A DNA stretch of 32,983 nt from Candidatus Melainabacteria bacterium. GTDB taxonomy: Bacteria > Cyanobacteriota > Vampirovibrionia > Obscuribacterales > Obscuribacteraceae. Both the position numbers and the translations under genes were made by a program. Every line of letters starts with the position of its first letter. Position 1 is the stretch's first letter. Below, piece after piece: positions 22,711 through 30,619 of the stretch. The stretch lies in assembly GCA_003153555.1 (NCBI GenBank), contig PLZS01000102.1, positions 1 through 32,983 on the forward strand, read 5' to 3'. Below the pieces are notes generated by a model, which did not search any database, was not told where the DNA came from, and saw nothing but the letters and a program-made list of their open reading frames with translations.

Positions 22711-23382
22711 TCATTCCATTCCCTGAGGTTTGATCTTGCGCAATACACTAATCAATCGATCGTAGTCGGATCGCAGCAGATTGGACAAAGATTGTCCTGC
22801 CAGAATCAAGAATTGGTAATCGTTTCCGCGTGCTTGATAGGCTTCACGAACTGACGCCGCAAGTAATTCATCAGTAGGCACTGACGATATTGAAGTGAGC
22901 AAGCGCAAAAACTCGAATCCTTCACTGAGCTCTCGAATTTCGGCGTCGCCAGCTTGATAAACAAAATCGTGAACTTCTGGGGGTTGTGGTGGCAGATGTT
23001 TGTAAACGGCACCACCGCTTTTGTAACCTACAGTCACGGCGTGAACTTCGGTGCGTAACAGTGAAAAGATATGCGGTTGCTCTGCTTTCAAGCGCTCGCG
23101 CGTCAGTCCCAATGCAGAAGGTCTGTGCATGTTGTCTTGTGGTCCGGTGACGACGTTAAAGACAATCGCATAGATTCTCAGTCCCGTTTCTTCTGAATCA
23201 ACCGTGAGAAAACTTCCAAATCTAGGTTTGCGCACGGATGGCATTCCATCTGCATCTTCGGTTGACCAGCACTCGGCAATTAGACCTGTAATCGACGATG
23301 ACACCACTTCGCCCAATGCCGCTGTCTTGGTATCGCTGCTTGCTGCTTTCTTGGCCAATTGGAGAGACCTATCCTGAGACAA
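22711..23382 (-). CDS. HAS-barrel domain protein (cyanobacterial type)
   Basis: A 223-residue protein. Conserved blocks I associate with the cyanobacterial HAS-barrel family are RFGSFLTVDSEETGLRIYAI, VVTGPQDNMHRPSALGLTRE, EQPHIFSLLRTEVHAVTVGY, LPPQPPEVHDFVY and LRSDYDRLISVLRKI. HAS-barrels occur at the N-terminus of HerA-like and ATP-synthase-like ATPases; here the domain stands without an ATPase. The function is unknown and the protein is presumably cytoplasmic. It begins 2 bp after the lipoprotein gene, so the two are co-transcribed. The first 20 residues are polar and weakly conserved-looking. Confidence 0.8.
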   Translation of the reverse strand: MSQDRSLQLAKKAASSDTKTAALGEVVSSSITGLIAECWSTEDADGMPSVRKPRFGSFLTVDSEETGLRIYAIVFNVVTGPQDNMHRPSALGLTRERLKAEQPHIFSLLRTEVHAVTVGYKSGGAVYKHLPPQPPEVHDFVYQAGDAEIRELSEGFEFLRLLTSISSVPTDELLAASVREAYQARGNDYQFLILAGQSLSNLLRSDYDRLISVLRKIKPQGME

Positions 23383-23384
23383 CG

Positions 23385-23906
23385 CTAATCGGTCGGCGGT
23401 GTCACTTTGTCAGGCTTGAAATTTTCAGCAGCAGTTTCGCTGTCATCTTTGGGATTATCGCTGATTCTGCTTACCTGCAAACTAACGGTGGTTTTATCCG
23501 AATCTGAATCTTCTGCAAGTTCAGCATTAGCTTGCAATTTGTCTTTGTGAGCATCTATGCTGACAAGTTTTGGACCTGTATCAACTTTGTCAATTTCCCA
23601 GCCCTTATCTTTGAGTTGATCTTGATAGAACTGGCTAATCTTGTCCATTGGATCATTGCTAGACAGCATTAAAAATTGCGACTGTTCTTGATCTTCGCCA
23701 CCTGCCGACACTGAACCGGATGTGGTGGCGCCAGGATAAATTGGTAAAGCAAAGTCTTTAGGAATGGCATCTTTGCCTTCAGCAAAAGTCTGCGTCATGC
23801 CTCCAGACTTAAACGATACTTCTTTCGGGTTCCCACACGACGTCAGTGATGCCGCGGAGATCGCGCCAAGAATTACGAGACAGGCTGTTCGGTATCGATT
23901 AACCAA
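23385..23906 (-). CDS. Predicted lipoprotein with a GW-type domain
   Basis: A 173-residue protein starting at TTG 23906, supported by AAGGA 7 bp upstream. The lipobox LTSC-G at about residue 24 marks it as a lipoprotein. The mature domain (about 47-145) starts with LPIYPGATTSG and contains ISQFYQDQLKDKGWEIDKVD. This is a pattern seen in many bacterial lipoproteins in which a helix carrying FY..L is followed by a GW strand. The C-terminus is acidic and low-complexity. The ligand is unknown. It is cotranscribed with the HAS-barrel gene 2 bp downstream. Confidence 0.82.
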   Translation of the reverse strand: MVNRYRTACLVILGAISAASLTSCGNPKEVSFKSGGMTQTFAEGKDAIPKDFALPIYPGATTSGSVSAGGEDQEQSQFLMLSSNDPMDKISQFYQDQLKDKGWEIDKVDTGPKLVSIDAHKDKLQANAELAEDSDSDKTTVSLQVSRISDNPKDDSETAAENFKPDKVTPPTD

Positions 23907-24000
23907 AATAATTCCTTCAACTTTACTTCTTCCATTTTAACTGACGCCTGCATAGTCTGCCTGAGAGGATATTACTTTTATAAGCGCAGTTTAAAAGATG

Positions 24001-24981
24001 TTACGCAGTGGGATGTCGTCTTCCCAGCATCTCTAGCCATCCTTCGCCGATCAAATTAACCGAACCCACAGTCAATGTAATGAGAAGTCCCGGGATAAAA
24101 ACTGCCCACCAATTGCCTTGGGTGAGGCTTACTTGAGCCGAAGTTAACATGCTGCCCCAACTTGGATTGGACGGACCAAGGCCCAGTCCCAAAAAACTCA
24201 GACCTGATTCCATCAGCACCGCATCTGAAACCAGAAGGGTTGCTTCGACCATCAGAACAGATGCTGCGTTAGGCAGCAGGTGCCGAAATAACATTCTTGA
24301 AGTGCCCATTCCCAGCGCCTGTGCTGCTTCGATATATTCTTCAGATTTTACGCTTGTTATCTTGGCTCGAGAAATTCGAGCCGCTTCCAACCAGGTGGTG
24401 GCGCTGATTACAGTCACAACCGTGACAATCGGCAAGTTGCCAAAACTGTAACTAGTTATATGCAGGAGCGAGAGCAAACCAGGTGGCAATCCGGCTATAA
24501 GACCAGGAGCCGATAGCAACGAATTCAAAGCTAGCAAAAGAATAATGCTGGGAATCGACAATAATCCATCCACTATGCGCATCATTAGTGAGTCGATCAG
24601 CCCTCCGGCAAATGCACTCAGGGAGCCCCAGATGCTGCCAAAGGAAACGGCAATGAGCGCCGCGAACAAGCCGACAATCAGTGAGGCGCGGCTGCCCCAG
24701 ATTGCTTCTGCAAACACATCTCTGCCCAGATAGTCTGTGCCAAGTAGATGATTCGGTGAGCCTGGCGGCAGATTTATATAATTCAAATGCGAGGAAAGAG
24801 GCGAATACTCGTAAGTAATTGGTGCCAGCCTGGGCGCCAGAAGAGCAATCGCTGCGATTAAAGCTAAGACCATTGAGCCAAAGACGACCCGCTTGCTAAA
24901 TCGGATGCGATAAACAGCAACCGAACGTTTGTCTGTTGCAGACAGAATTCGCTTGTGCTCGAACTCCTTCATTACAGGCAT
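24001..24981 (-). CDS. ABC transporter permease, dipeptide/oligopeptide DppC/OppC type
   Basis: A 326-residue protein with a cytoplasmic N-terminus, one helix, the conserved LPPGSPNHLLGTDYLGRDVF block (65-84) and five further helices. The EAA coupling loop is EAAQALGMGTSRMLFRHLLP. The C-terminal SGLSFLGLGLGPSNPSWGSML is highly typical of DppC/OppC. It forms the heterodimeric membrane channel with the DppB-type protein encoded immediately upstream (TGATG overlap). The substrate may be peptides or nickel; binding protein and ATPases are not in the window. Confidence 0.93.
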   Translation of the reverse strand: MPVMKEFEHKRILSATDKRSVAVYRIRFSKRVVFGSMVLALIAAIALLAPRLAPITYEYSPLSSHLNYINLPPGSPNHLLGTDYLGRDVFAEAIWGSRASLIVGLFAALIAVSFGSIWGSLSAFAGGLIDSLMMRIVDGLLSIPSIILLLALNSLLSAPGLIAGLPPGLLSLLHITSYSFGNLPIVTVVTVISATTWLEAARISRAKITSVKSEEYIEAAQALGMGTSRMLFRHLLPNAASVLMVEATLLVSDAVLMESGLSFLGLGLGPSNPSWGSMLTSAQVSLTQGNWWAVFIPGLLITLTVGSVNLIGEGWLEMLGRRHPTA

Positions 24982-25988
24982 CAGGCGTGACCTTGCGAAA
25001 GTCTCGACTGACTGTCAAGTTCAAAATCTCGCGCACGCGGATCCAAATAAAGCTGAACGATGTCTGCGATAAGGTTTGAAAGAATGACCATGGTGCCATA
25101 AATCATGATCAATGCTAAGAGAACTGGATAGTTCCTGCCAAAAGTGGCGTCTACAGCCAATCTGCCCATGCCCGGCCAGGCGAAGACAGATTCTACTAGC
25201 ACGGAACCACCTAAAAGCGCGGGCAGAGACAAGCCAATCAAGCTCGCCACCGGCAAAAAACTGTTCTTCATGACGTGCCGAATTATTACAGACGCGTTGC
25301 TCAAACCTTTGCTGCGTGCGGTTATGACATAACCTTTTCCCATCTCTTCGATTGTGGATGCACGAACAAACAACGCCACTTTCGCTGTGCGGCGGCTGGC
25401 CAGGACTAATGCAGGCAAAAATGCGTGTTGAAAAAGAGCGAGCAGCGAACCTGATTCGCCTGGATTGTGCAATCCCAAAACTGGTATGCCCGAGAGAGGT
25501 TCGCAACTTGCGACCAGGGCGATCGCCAAAAATCCCACCCAAAAACTCGGGGCAGAATAAAACAGCAAAGCCAATCCAATCAGCACCGAATCCATTCGAG
25601 CAGCGCTGGTCAGTCTCAGCCAGGCCATGAAAAGACCCCAAACGATGCCGATTGTAAATGAAATTGTTAGCGCTGTGCCCACTAAAACTAGAGTCGCCGG
25701 CAGCCTTTCTTTTATGACGGATATGGCCGGACGTCCATCTCTATAAGACCTGCCGAACTCAGCTCTGGTTACGACTCCGGTCGCCCAAGCGATATATTGT
25801 CGCGCCGGCGGCTGATCAAGCCCCAATTCCCGCCGCATTATGGACACTTGCTCAGGCGGAACATCCTTTTCCGCAGTGCCAAGCATGATCTCGACCGGGT
25901 CTCCTGGCAACACCTTGATTATGCAAAATGAAACAAGTGAAAGAAAAAAGAATAAGGGAAGAGAGCCGAGGCAGCGCTTTAAAATCAT
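24981..25988 (-). CDS. ABC transporter permease, dipeptide/oligopeptide DppB/OppB type
   Basis: About 335 residues from ATG 25988 (MILKRCLGSLPLFFFLS), where family members normally start. A TTG three codons upstream has a better-placed GAGG and is an alternative, and the frame is open to 26174. Features are VLPGDPVEIMLGTAEKD, six helices, the coupling loop ITARSKGLSNASVIIRHVMKN and the C-terminal FAWPGMGRLAVDATFGRNYP, all typical of DppB. It is translationally coupled to the DppC-type gene. The 110-bp region upstream contains a small direct repeat. Confidence 0.92.
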   Translation of the reverse strand: MILKRCLGSLPLFFFLSLVSFCIIKVLPGDPVEIMLGTAEKDVPPEQVSIMRRELGLDQPPARQYIAWATGVVTRAEFGRSYRDGRPAISVIKERLPATLVLVGTALTISFTIGIVWGLFMAWLRLTSAARMDSVLIGLALLFYSAPSFWVGFLAIALVASCEPLSGIPVLGLHNPGESGSLLALFQHAFLPALVLASRRTAKVALFVRASTIEEMGKGYVITARSKGLSNASVIIRHVMKNSFLPVASLIGLSLPALLGGSVLVESVFAWPGMGRLAVDATFGRNYPVLLALIMIYGTMVILSNLIADIVQLYLDPRARDFELDSQSRLSQGHA

Positions 25989-26044
25989 TCCTAGCAACCG
26001 AAATACCTCTGCCAACCGGGTAGCCCATGCGTGCCGCAGGCTCA

Positions 26045-26074
26045 AAGCTGCTCGACTCCGCAAGCTGCTCGACT
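26045..26074. repeat. 13-bp direct repeat, 17-bp period, part of a dispersed motif
   Basis: AAGCTGCTCGACT occurs at 26045-26057 and again at 26062-26074. The junction CGACTCCGCAAGC (26053-26065) also occurs at 16302-16314. With one mismatch it occurs again at 16439-16451, inside the 5' end of the secreted repeat protein gene. Confidence 0.6.
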
Positions 26075-26096
26075 TAATGATAACCGGCTGTTTGCG

Positions 26097-26126
26097 TTGA
26101 CAAACAATGCGCAGACCGCATAGGAT
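26097..26126 (+). promoter_or_regulatory. Promoter of tRNA-Cys
   Basis: A consensus TTGACA at 26097-26102 is followed after 18 bp by TAGGAT at 26121-26126. The expected start near 26133 lies about 28 bp before the tRNA. Confidence 0.7.
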
Positions 26127-26160
26127 ACTTTCATCTGCCTTGAGTGGGCGGGTAAATTTT

Positions 26161-26232
26161 GGCGGCATAGCCAAGTGGTAAGGCAGAGCTCTGCAAAAGC
26201 TCTATCCCCCAGTTCGAATCTGGGTGCCGCCT
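26161..26232 (+). tRNA. tRNA-Cys (GCA)
   Basis: A complete cloverleaf. The acceptor is GGCGGCA/TGCCGCC with discriminator T, the D-stem GCC/GGC, the anticodon stem GAGCT/AGCTC with loop CTGCAAA (anticodon GCA at 26193-26195), and the T-stem CCCAG/CTGGG with loop TTCGAAT. The 3' CCA is not encoded. Confidence 0.96.
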
Positions 26233-26359
26233 AGTTTTCTCTCCGTTCCCCCTGAAGTCCAGCATCTTTGCTGATAGACTTCCTCGGATCACGGTTGAGG
26301 CGCAATTATCCCCGAAAAGCCAAGCAGCAGCCCAGGCTTTTAGGATTAAGCCGAACAAC

Positions 26360-26388
26360 TTGCTGCACGGGCTAGTCTCGGCTAAAAT
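26360..26388 (+). promoter_or_regulatory. Promoter of tRNA-Val
   Basis: TTGCTG at 26360-26365 and TAAAAT at 26383-26388 are separated by 17 bp, placing a start about 6-7 bp before the tRNA at 26401. It suggests the second tRNA is transcribed on its own as well as possibly by read-through. Confidence 0.6.
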
Positions 26389-26400
26389 GTTGCCTCGAAT

Positions 26401-26473
26401 GGACAGTTGGCGCAGTTGGTAGCGCACCACTTTGACATAGTGGGGGTCACTGGTTCGAATCCAGTACTGTCCA
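26401..26473 (+). tRNA. tRNA-Val (GAC)
   Basis: A complete cloverleaf. The acceptor is GGACAGT/ACTGTCC with discriminator A, the D-stem GCGC/GCGC, the anticodon stem CCACT/AGTGG with loop TTGACAT (anticodon GAC at 26434-26436), and the T-stem ACTGG/CCAGT with loop TTCGAAT. CCA is not encoded. A T-run follows at about 26480. Confidence 0.96.
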
Positions 26474-26615
26474 ATCTCTTATTTTTAGTCTGCCTAATTT
26501 CCCTCATAAGCTCTATTGACGAGCGATTGGGTATTTTTCCCAGTCACGTGGAATATCACCTTTGATATAGTCGGACCCTAATCAGTGCCTACTGCACGCC
26601 TCCCTCGGTGTGAAG

Positions 26616-28997
26616 ATGAGCTCAGAACAGGATGAATTAAATCATCATCCAATCGCTCGAATGTTTGGAAGTATCCGAAAACGATTTCAGAGCTTGGGGA
26701 ACCGGGCGCTGGCAATCTGTGCAGCGATTGCATTGCTAGTGTGCGTTCTGGAAGTTTTGCACCTACCGCCTGTTCATCCTGAATTATCAGACGCGGAGTT
26801 GCGCCTGGAAGATCACTATTGTTTGTCGCGAAATTATCTTTGGCCAAACGGTGCCTGGAAATATTCATCTTTTAATGACATCGTACTTGTGTCAGTTGAC
26901 AACGAGTCAGCGCGAAGAATCGGACTCGCAGATGCGCAGCACTGGCCAAAGAAGGTCTTCGCCGCTCTAATCAAGAAATTGAGAGCAGCTAATGCTGATG
27001 TGATTGTGTTGGATGTGCCACTTGAAGTTCCTTCAGAATTTAATGCCGAGGGCTCTGCAATAAATTTGGGTTCTGAAAAACTGCCGTTCGGGAAGGACGC
27101 CAATGATACCAAAAATGGTGCCTCAGATAACCAGTATTTGATTGATGAATTGAAGAACTCAAAAAATGTGGTGCTTTCTTCAGGCGTTGACAAAAGTTTC
27201 GCTAACAATTCTGGTTCTTCGAGGGACGATTCTCCTGTTTTACTTAGATCGCCTGCGGTGGATTTCATTGAGGCGGTAGGGGAAGATTCTGGTTCGGTTG
27301 GCAATGATGTAATTATGGCCGATCCTGACGGACTGGTTCGTCACGGTACGATGTTGTTCGATCAACTTGGACCATCTTTCTACAAATCCATAGCTCTCAG
27401 AGTGCTGGAGAAAAAAGTGGGCGCCCGTTCCATTGTTGACGATCATGGCACCGTCTATTTGCGAGATCGATTGATGCCAACGAATGTGCGCATCAATTTT
27501 GGCGGTCCGCCTGGTTCGTTTCGCGTCATCCCCCTATGGCGCGCTTTGGAGTGGGAGAAGCATGCTCAACATGGGCTGTTTAGCAGTGGCACCAGTTCCT
27601 CGGTTAATTCGAGCTCAATGTCGGATGCTGCGCTGGCTGCACAAAATCCATTCAAGAACAAGATCGTCCTGATTGGTATGTTCGATCCATCCTTGACGGC
27701 AGGAACTCGCGAACGTATTTCCTATGGGAGTTCAGTCTCAAGTTATCTAACTCCTGCTGCACCGCCGCCGACATCAATGACGGGGGTGGAGATTCAAGCC
27801 AATTTGATTGCCAACACGTTGAGCAAAAACTTTTTGGCTGAGCCTGATCAATGGGAGTTGTTGCTCTTAATTGTCTTTGTCGGACTGCTGGTTGGTCGCT
27901 TGCTCGGCAAATGCGCATATAGACCATGGCTCAGTCTTGGAGTGATGTGTCTCTTCAGTTTGCTTTGGCTTGCGTTGTCATTTTATTCATTTGTTGTCTT
28001 CAAGATTTTGATACCGGTTATGGTGCCCATCGCCGGCGTTGCTTGGCCTGGTGCGATTGCTGTTTTACTCGATCAGCATTTTAAAATCAAGCGCGAAAAG
28101 GCTAAGCAGACAAAACTGTTCCGCTCGCTTGCGGCTAAACCGTTAGCCAACGAGATTGAACGCCGCTTGTTGGCAGAGTTGGGGCTGACCGGTAAGTTGA
28201 TGAACGTCACGTTAGCAGCCTGTCAACTTCGTGACTTTTCACTGAATATAGATGGTCGCTCCCCAGAAATTGTATTGCAGAGCCTCAATGAATGCCTTGG
28301 CGAAATGATGACATCGATCGGCGAGCATGGTGGACTAGTGGAGCGTGTCTGGAATTGTGGCGTGATTGGTCTGTGGGGCGCTCCGATCGCCATGGACGAA
28401 ACGGCTCAGGCTTTGGCAGCCGCTAAATGTGTTGGTGATATGCGTCTGCGTCTTAAACGATTAAGTGGAAACGATCAGAATAACAGTAAGTCACCATTTG
28501 GTTTGACTTGCAGCATTAATACGGGCGATGCTATATGCGGAACGATTGATGCTGGATCTCGCGATTCATCTCTCGTTCAATATGGAGCACTTGGTCCATC
28601 CGTAGACTTAGCAATGCAGCTGGATTCGCTCAATTCTCAGTATGGGACCACGTGCATGTTGGGCTCCTCCACTGCCAAGTTGCTCGAACAACAAGCAGAG
28701 TTGCGTGAGCTTGATCGGATCCGAATTGGTGCAGATGATCATAATCAGTCGATCTATGAGTTGTTGTCTGTAGATGGAGCGTTGCCTGGAATATTTGAGG
28801 AAGGGATGGATCTGTTTCGTCAGGGCCGTATCGCCTTCGAGGATGGGCGTTTTCGAGAAGCCGAGCAGCTGTTCACAACAGGATCAAGCATGGTGCCTGG
28901 CGACAAAGCGACGATGATTATGTTGGAACGTTGCAGAAATGTTCTGGCCAAATCAGATAAACCAACAAGTGAAACCAGTCGAAGCACAAGTCTCTGA
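26616..28997 (+). CDS. CHASE2 sensor protein with degenerate class III adenylate/guanylate cyclase domain
   Basis: A 793-residue membrane sensor. A first helix (about 31-52) is followed by an extracytoplasmic CHASE2 domain (about 55-405), with LVSVDNESARRIGL, FKNKIVLIGMFDPS and GVEIQANLIANTL. Three helices (about 412-487) follow, then a class III cyclase-like domain (about 525-700) and a short TPR-like tail. The cyclase domain keeps the fold markers LNECLGEM, HGGLVERVWNCGVIGLWGAP and INTGDAICGTI. Both metal-binding aspartates appear replaced, by Gln537 in AACQLRDFS and Cys581 in WNCG, and the VNLASR-type motif reads VDLAMQ. It is therefore probably a non-catalytic pseudo-cyclase. The ATG at 26616 is chosen; GTG at 26610 would add two residues. 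It is a monocistronic gene downstream of the tRNAs. Confidence 0.88.
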   Translation: MSSEQDELNHHPIARMFGSIRKRFQSLGNRALAICAAIALLVCVLEVLHLPPVHPELSDAELRLEDHYCLSRNYLWPNGAWKYSSFNDIVLVSVDNESARRIGLADAQHWPKKVFAALIKKLRAANADVIVLDVPLEVPSEFNAEGSAINLGSEKLPFGKDANDTKNGASDNQYLIDELKNSKNVVLSSGVDKSFANNSGSSRDDSPVLLRSPAVDFIEAVGEDSGSVGNDVIMADPDGLVRHGTMLFDQLGPSFYKSIALRVLEKKVGARSIVDDHGTVYLRDRLMPTNVRINFGGPPGSFRVIPLWRALEWEKHAQHGLFSSGTSSSVNSSSMSDAALAAQNPFKNKIVLIGMFDPSLTAGTRERISYGSSVSSYLTPAAPPPTSMTGVEIQANLIANTLSKNFLAEPDQWELLLLIVFVGLLVGRLLGKCAYRPWLSLGVMCLFSLLWLALSFYSFVVFKILIPVMVPIAGVAWPGAIAVLLDQHFKIKREKAKQTKLFRSLAAKPLANEIERRLLAELGLTGKLMNVTLAACQLRDFSLNIDGRSPEIVLQSLNECLGEMMTSIGEHGGLVERVWNCGVIGLWGAPIAMDETAQALAAAKCVGDMRLRLKRLSGNDQNNSKSPFGLTCSINTGDAICGTIDAGSRDSSLVQYGALGPSVDLAMQLDSLNSQYGTTCMLGSSTAKLLEQQAELRELDRIRIGADDHNQSIYELLSVDGALPGIFEEGMDLFRQGRIAFEDGRFREAEQLFTTGSSMVPGDKATMIMLERCRNVLAKSDKPTSETSRSTSL

Positions 28998-29007
28998 ACT
29001 TCGCAGT

Positions 29008-29352
29008 TCAAGTTGGCGATGATTGCAGTTGAGTAACTACTATTTCCGTATGATTGCGTCCAACTTTGCAAAAGCTAAGGTCAAAGGTGTTTGTAATGCC
29101 ATATTCGCTGTTCTTGCAGGCAAGCAAGCGATAGTGTCCGATTTGCAGAACATGATAGCCGATAGATACAAGCGCTGTTCTTGAGCAGGTAATTGCGTAC
29201 TCCACAGAACTTTCCATGCGGATGCTGTTGTTTTGAATTTCTTTGGCTACGGTGGAATGATCATAATCTATGTCGTTGAGTCGTGCTGGCGCCAGATAAG
29301 CACTAACGATTTCGGTGCTGCAAAGTGCTGGTGGTGTGAATGAGGTAAACAT
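29008..29352 (-). CDS. Hypothetical small protein
   Basis: A 114-residue frame from ATG 29352 that fills the gap between the CHASE2 gene and a small secreted protein gene. The sequence alternates charged and hydrophobic residues like a folded beta-rich protein (SSVEYAITCSRTALVSIGYHV, in parts). It has no signal peptide and only a weak ribosome binding site (AGG). I recognise no family. It may be a real second gene after the small secreted protein on the same strand, or a chance frame. Confidence 0.45.
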   Translation of the reverse strand: MFTSFTPPALCSTEIVSAYLAPARLNDIDYDHSTVAKEIQNNSIRMESSVEYAITCSRTALVSIGYHVLQIGHYRLLACKNSEYGITNTFDLSFCKVGRNHTEIVVTQLQSSPT

Positions 29353-29405
29353 ATTTGCCTGGATTGTCCGAGATGGGTTTCAAGAAAAGTTTTTTCTTAC
29401 GGGAT

Positions 29406-29657
29406 TTATTTGTTGAAGTCAACTACTTTTACCGTGCCGTTTGCGCGTGTCAGCAAAACTGTTTGAGTGCGACTGTCAAATTTGAATGTTGGTCCGCCTT
29501 TCACGCTCATAACAAAGCCAGAGTTATCGTCGTATTGTTTCATCGAGATCCCTTCGCCATAGTTGGTCGTGTGCTCTGCCCGTACATTGGCTTGTGCGGA
29601 AGGAGCTGCTACTAAAAGTATCGAGAGGATTGAAAGAATCATTGCTGTGGTGTTCAT
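29406..29657 (-). CDS. Small secreted protein, unknown function
   Basis: An 83-residue protein with a Sec signal peptide (MNTTAMILSILSILLVAAPS, likely cut after AQA). A mature part of about 59 residues is beta-strand-like (FVMSVKGGPTFKFDSRTQTV). A GGAG ribosome binding site sits 9-10 bp upstream of the ATG. A TATGAT -10 element and a palindromic operator-like site lie in the 180-bp upstream region. It lies downstream of a response regulator gene on the same strand but has its own promoter region. Confidence 0.7.
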   Translation of the reverse strand: MNTTAMILSILSILLVAAPSAQANVRAEHTTNYGEGISMKQYDDNSGFVMSVKGGPTFKFDSRTQTVLLTRANGTVKVVDFNK

Positions 29658-29695
29658 GATTGTTGCTCCGAGTGGTGGTGTCTCTTTGTGTGAAC

Positions 29696-29701
29696 ATCAT
29701 A
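29696..29701 (-). promoter_or_regulatory. Putative -10 element for the small secreted protein gene
   Basis: TATGAT on the minus strand, about 39 bp before the start codon. The matching -35 region is poor, which would fit an activator-dependent promoter. Confidence 0.4.
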
Positions 29702-29732
29702 GGAAAACCGGCAAAGGAAGCACAGGTGAGGA

Positions 29733-29759
29733 TGCGTAAACACGTTGCGTAATTACGCA
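29733..29759. promoter_or_regulatory. Operator-like palindrome TGCGTAATTACGCA plus extra half-site
   Basis: A perfect 14-bp palindrome lies at 29746-29759. A further direct copy of the half-site TGCGTAA is at 29733-29739, 13 bp from the palindrome's left half. The palindrome centre lies about 63 bp upstream of the start inferred from the TATGAT element, a typical activator distance. The adjacent response regulator is a candidate binder (inference). Confidence 0.5.
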
Positions 29760-29837
29760 CCTTTCTCGGAAAGGCAACCAGGCGCGCAAAATCAGCGAAT
29801 TTTTCCGATTCGCCGAGTCACATGCGGCGGTTGCCGC

Positions 29838-30581
29838 TTAGACCTTTTCGAAGTTAAAACGACGTGCGATCCATTTGTCCATCTCTGCGTCCATACGGTC
29901 GATGTCGTCGATATCCACGATGCCTCGACGCACTGCCTCAAGCACTATGCGTACGCGTGGGTTGTAGACTTCTAGACCGGCGGATTCTCGCAAGTGCACG
30001 TCCACACCCTTGAGCAGTTTTTGAGATAAAGCGGAAATCCTGTTCTGCGCTCCACGCACGCTTATGTGGTGGTGCATGGCAATTGCCTTGTCGGTGAGAC
30101 CCAACATCAGATCCGTTAGGATCTCGTATTCTGTTTCATTGATGCCGTCTGCAAGATTGAGATTTTGTTGCACGCCTCGGACAATGGGATCGATATATGG
30201 ATTGTCGTGCAACAGAATCGAACTGATCGCATAGCTCAATTTCTGATCGCTTTCAGTCTTCAGCGCGTATCCGTGGATCGCTTCATCCGGTACTATCTTT
30301 CCCAGCTCTCGCACATAAGTTTCGCGGTGAAACTGCGACCAGAAAAGGATTTTCTGAACAGGATTTTCTAGCCAGATTTGCTGAGCAGCTTTCATGCCAT
30401 TCATTTCCGGCATCATGATGTCCATGACTATCAAATCTGGTTTTTGAGTTCGAAACAACTCAAGACCGAGGCTCCCATTAGTTGCCTCGATGATTTGGGC
30501 GTCAGGCACAACTTCTTTTAAAATTAGAGTCATGTGCTGCCGCAAAGCCGCCACGTCGTCGACTATCAATACTTTTTGCAT
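29838..30581 (-). CDS. Response regulator, NarL/FixJ (LuxR-HTH) type
   Basis: A 247-residue protein. The N-terminal receiver domain (1-125) has the acidic pair D8/D9 in VLIVDDV, the phosphoacceptor D54 in LIVMDIMMPEMNG and a conserved Lys in YALKTES. The C-terminal region (about 148-190) reads EILTDLMLGLTDKAIAMHH followed by ISVRGAQNRISALSQKL. This matches a GerE/LuxR-type helix-turn-helix, though it is divergent. A unique helical tail of about 55 residues follows. It should act as a phosphorylation-controlled transcription factor. No histidine kinase gene is adjacent. The gene lies 38 bp downstream of the LysM protein gene and may be co-transcribed with it. Confidence 0.88.
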   Translation of the reverse strand: MQKVLIVDDVAALRQHMTLILKEVVPDAQIIEATNGSLGLELFRTQKPDLIVMDIMMPEMNGMKAAQQIWLENPVQKILFWSQFHRETYVRELGKIVPDEAIHGYALKTESDQKLSYAISSILLHDNPYIDPIVRGVQQNLNLADGINETEYEILTDLMLGLTDKAIAMHHHISVRGAQNRISALSQKLLKGVDVHLRESAGLEVYNPRVRIVLEAVRRGIVDIDDIDRMDAEMDKWIARRFNFEKV

Positions 30582-30619
30582 ACAGTTTCCTTGCGATAAT
30601 CATTACTTGATAGAATGGC

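Noticed and set aside
26131..26430. Minus-strand 99-codon frame
   Set aside because: It runs antisense through the tRNA-Cys gene and the start of tRNA-Val, so it is a chance frame.
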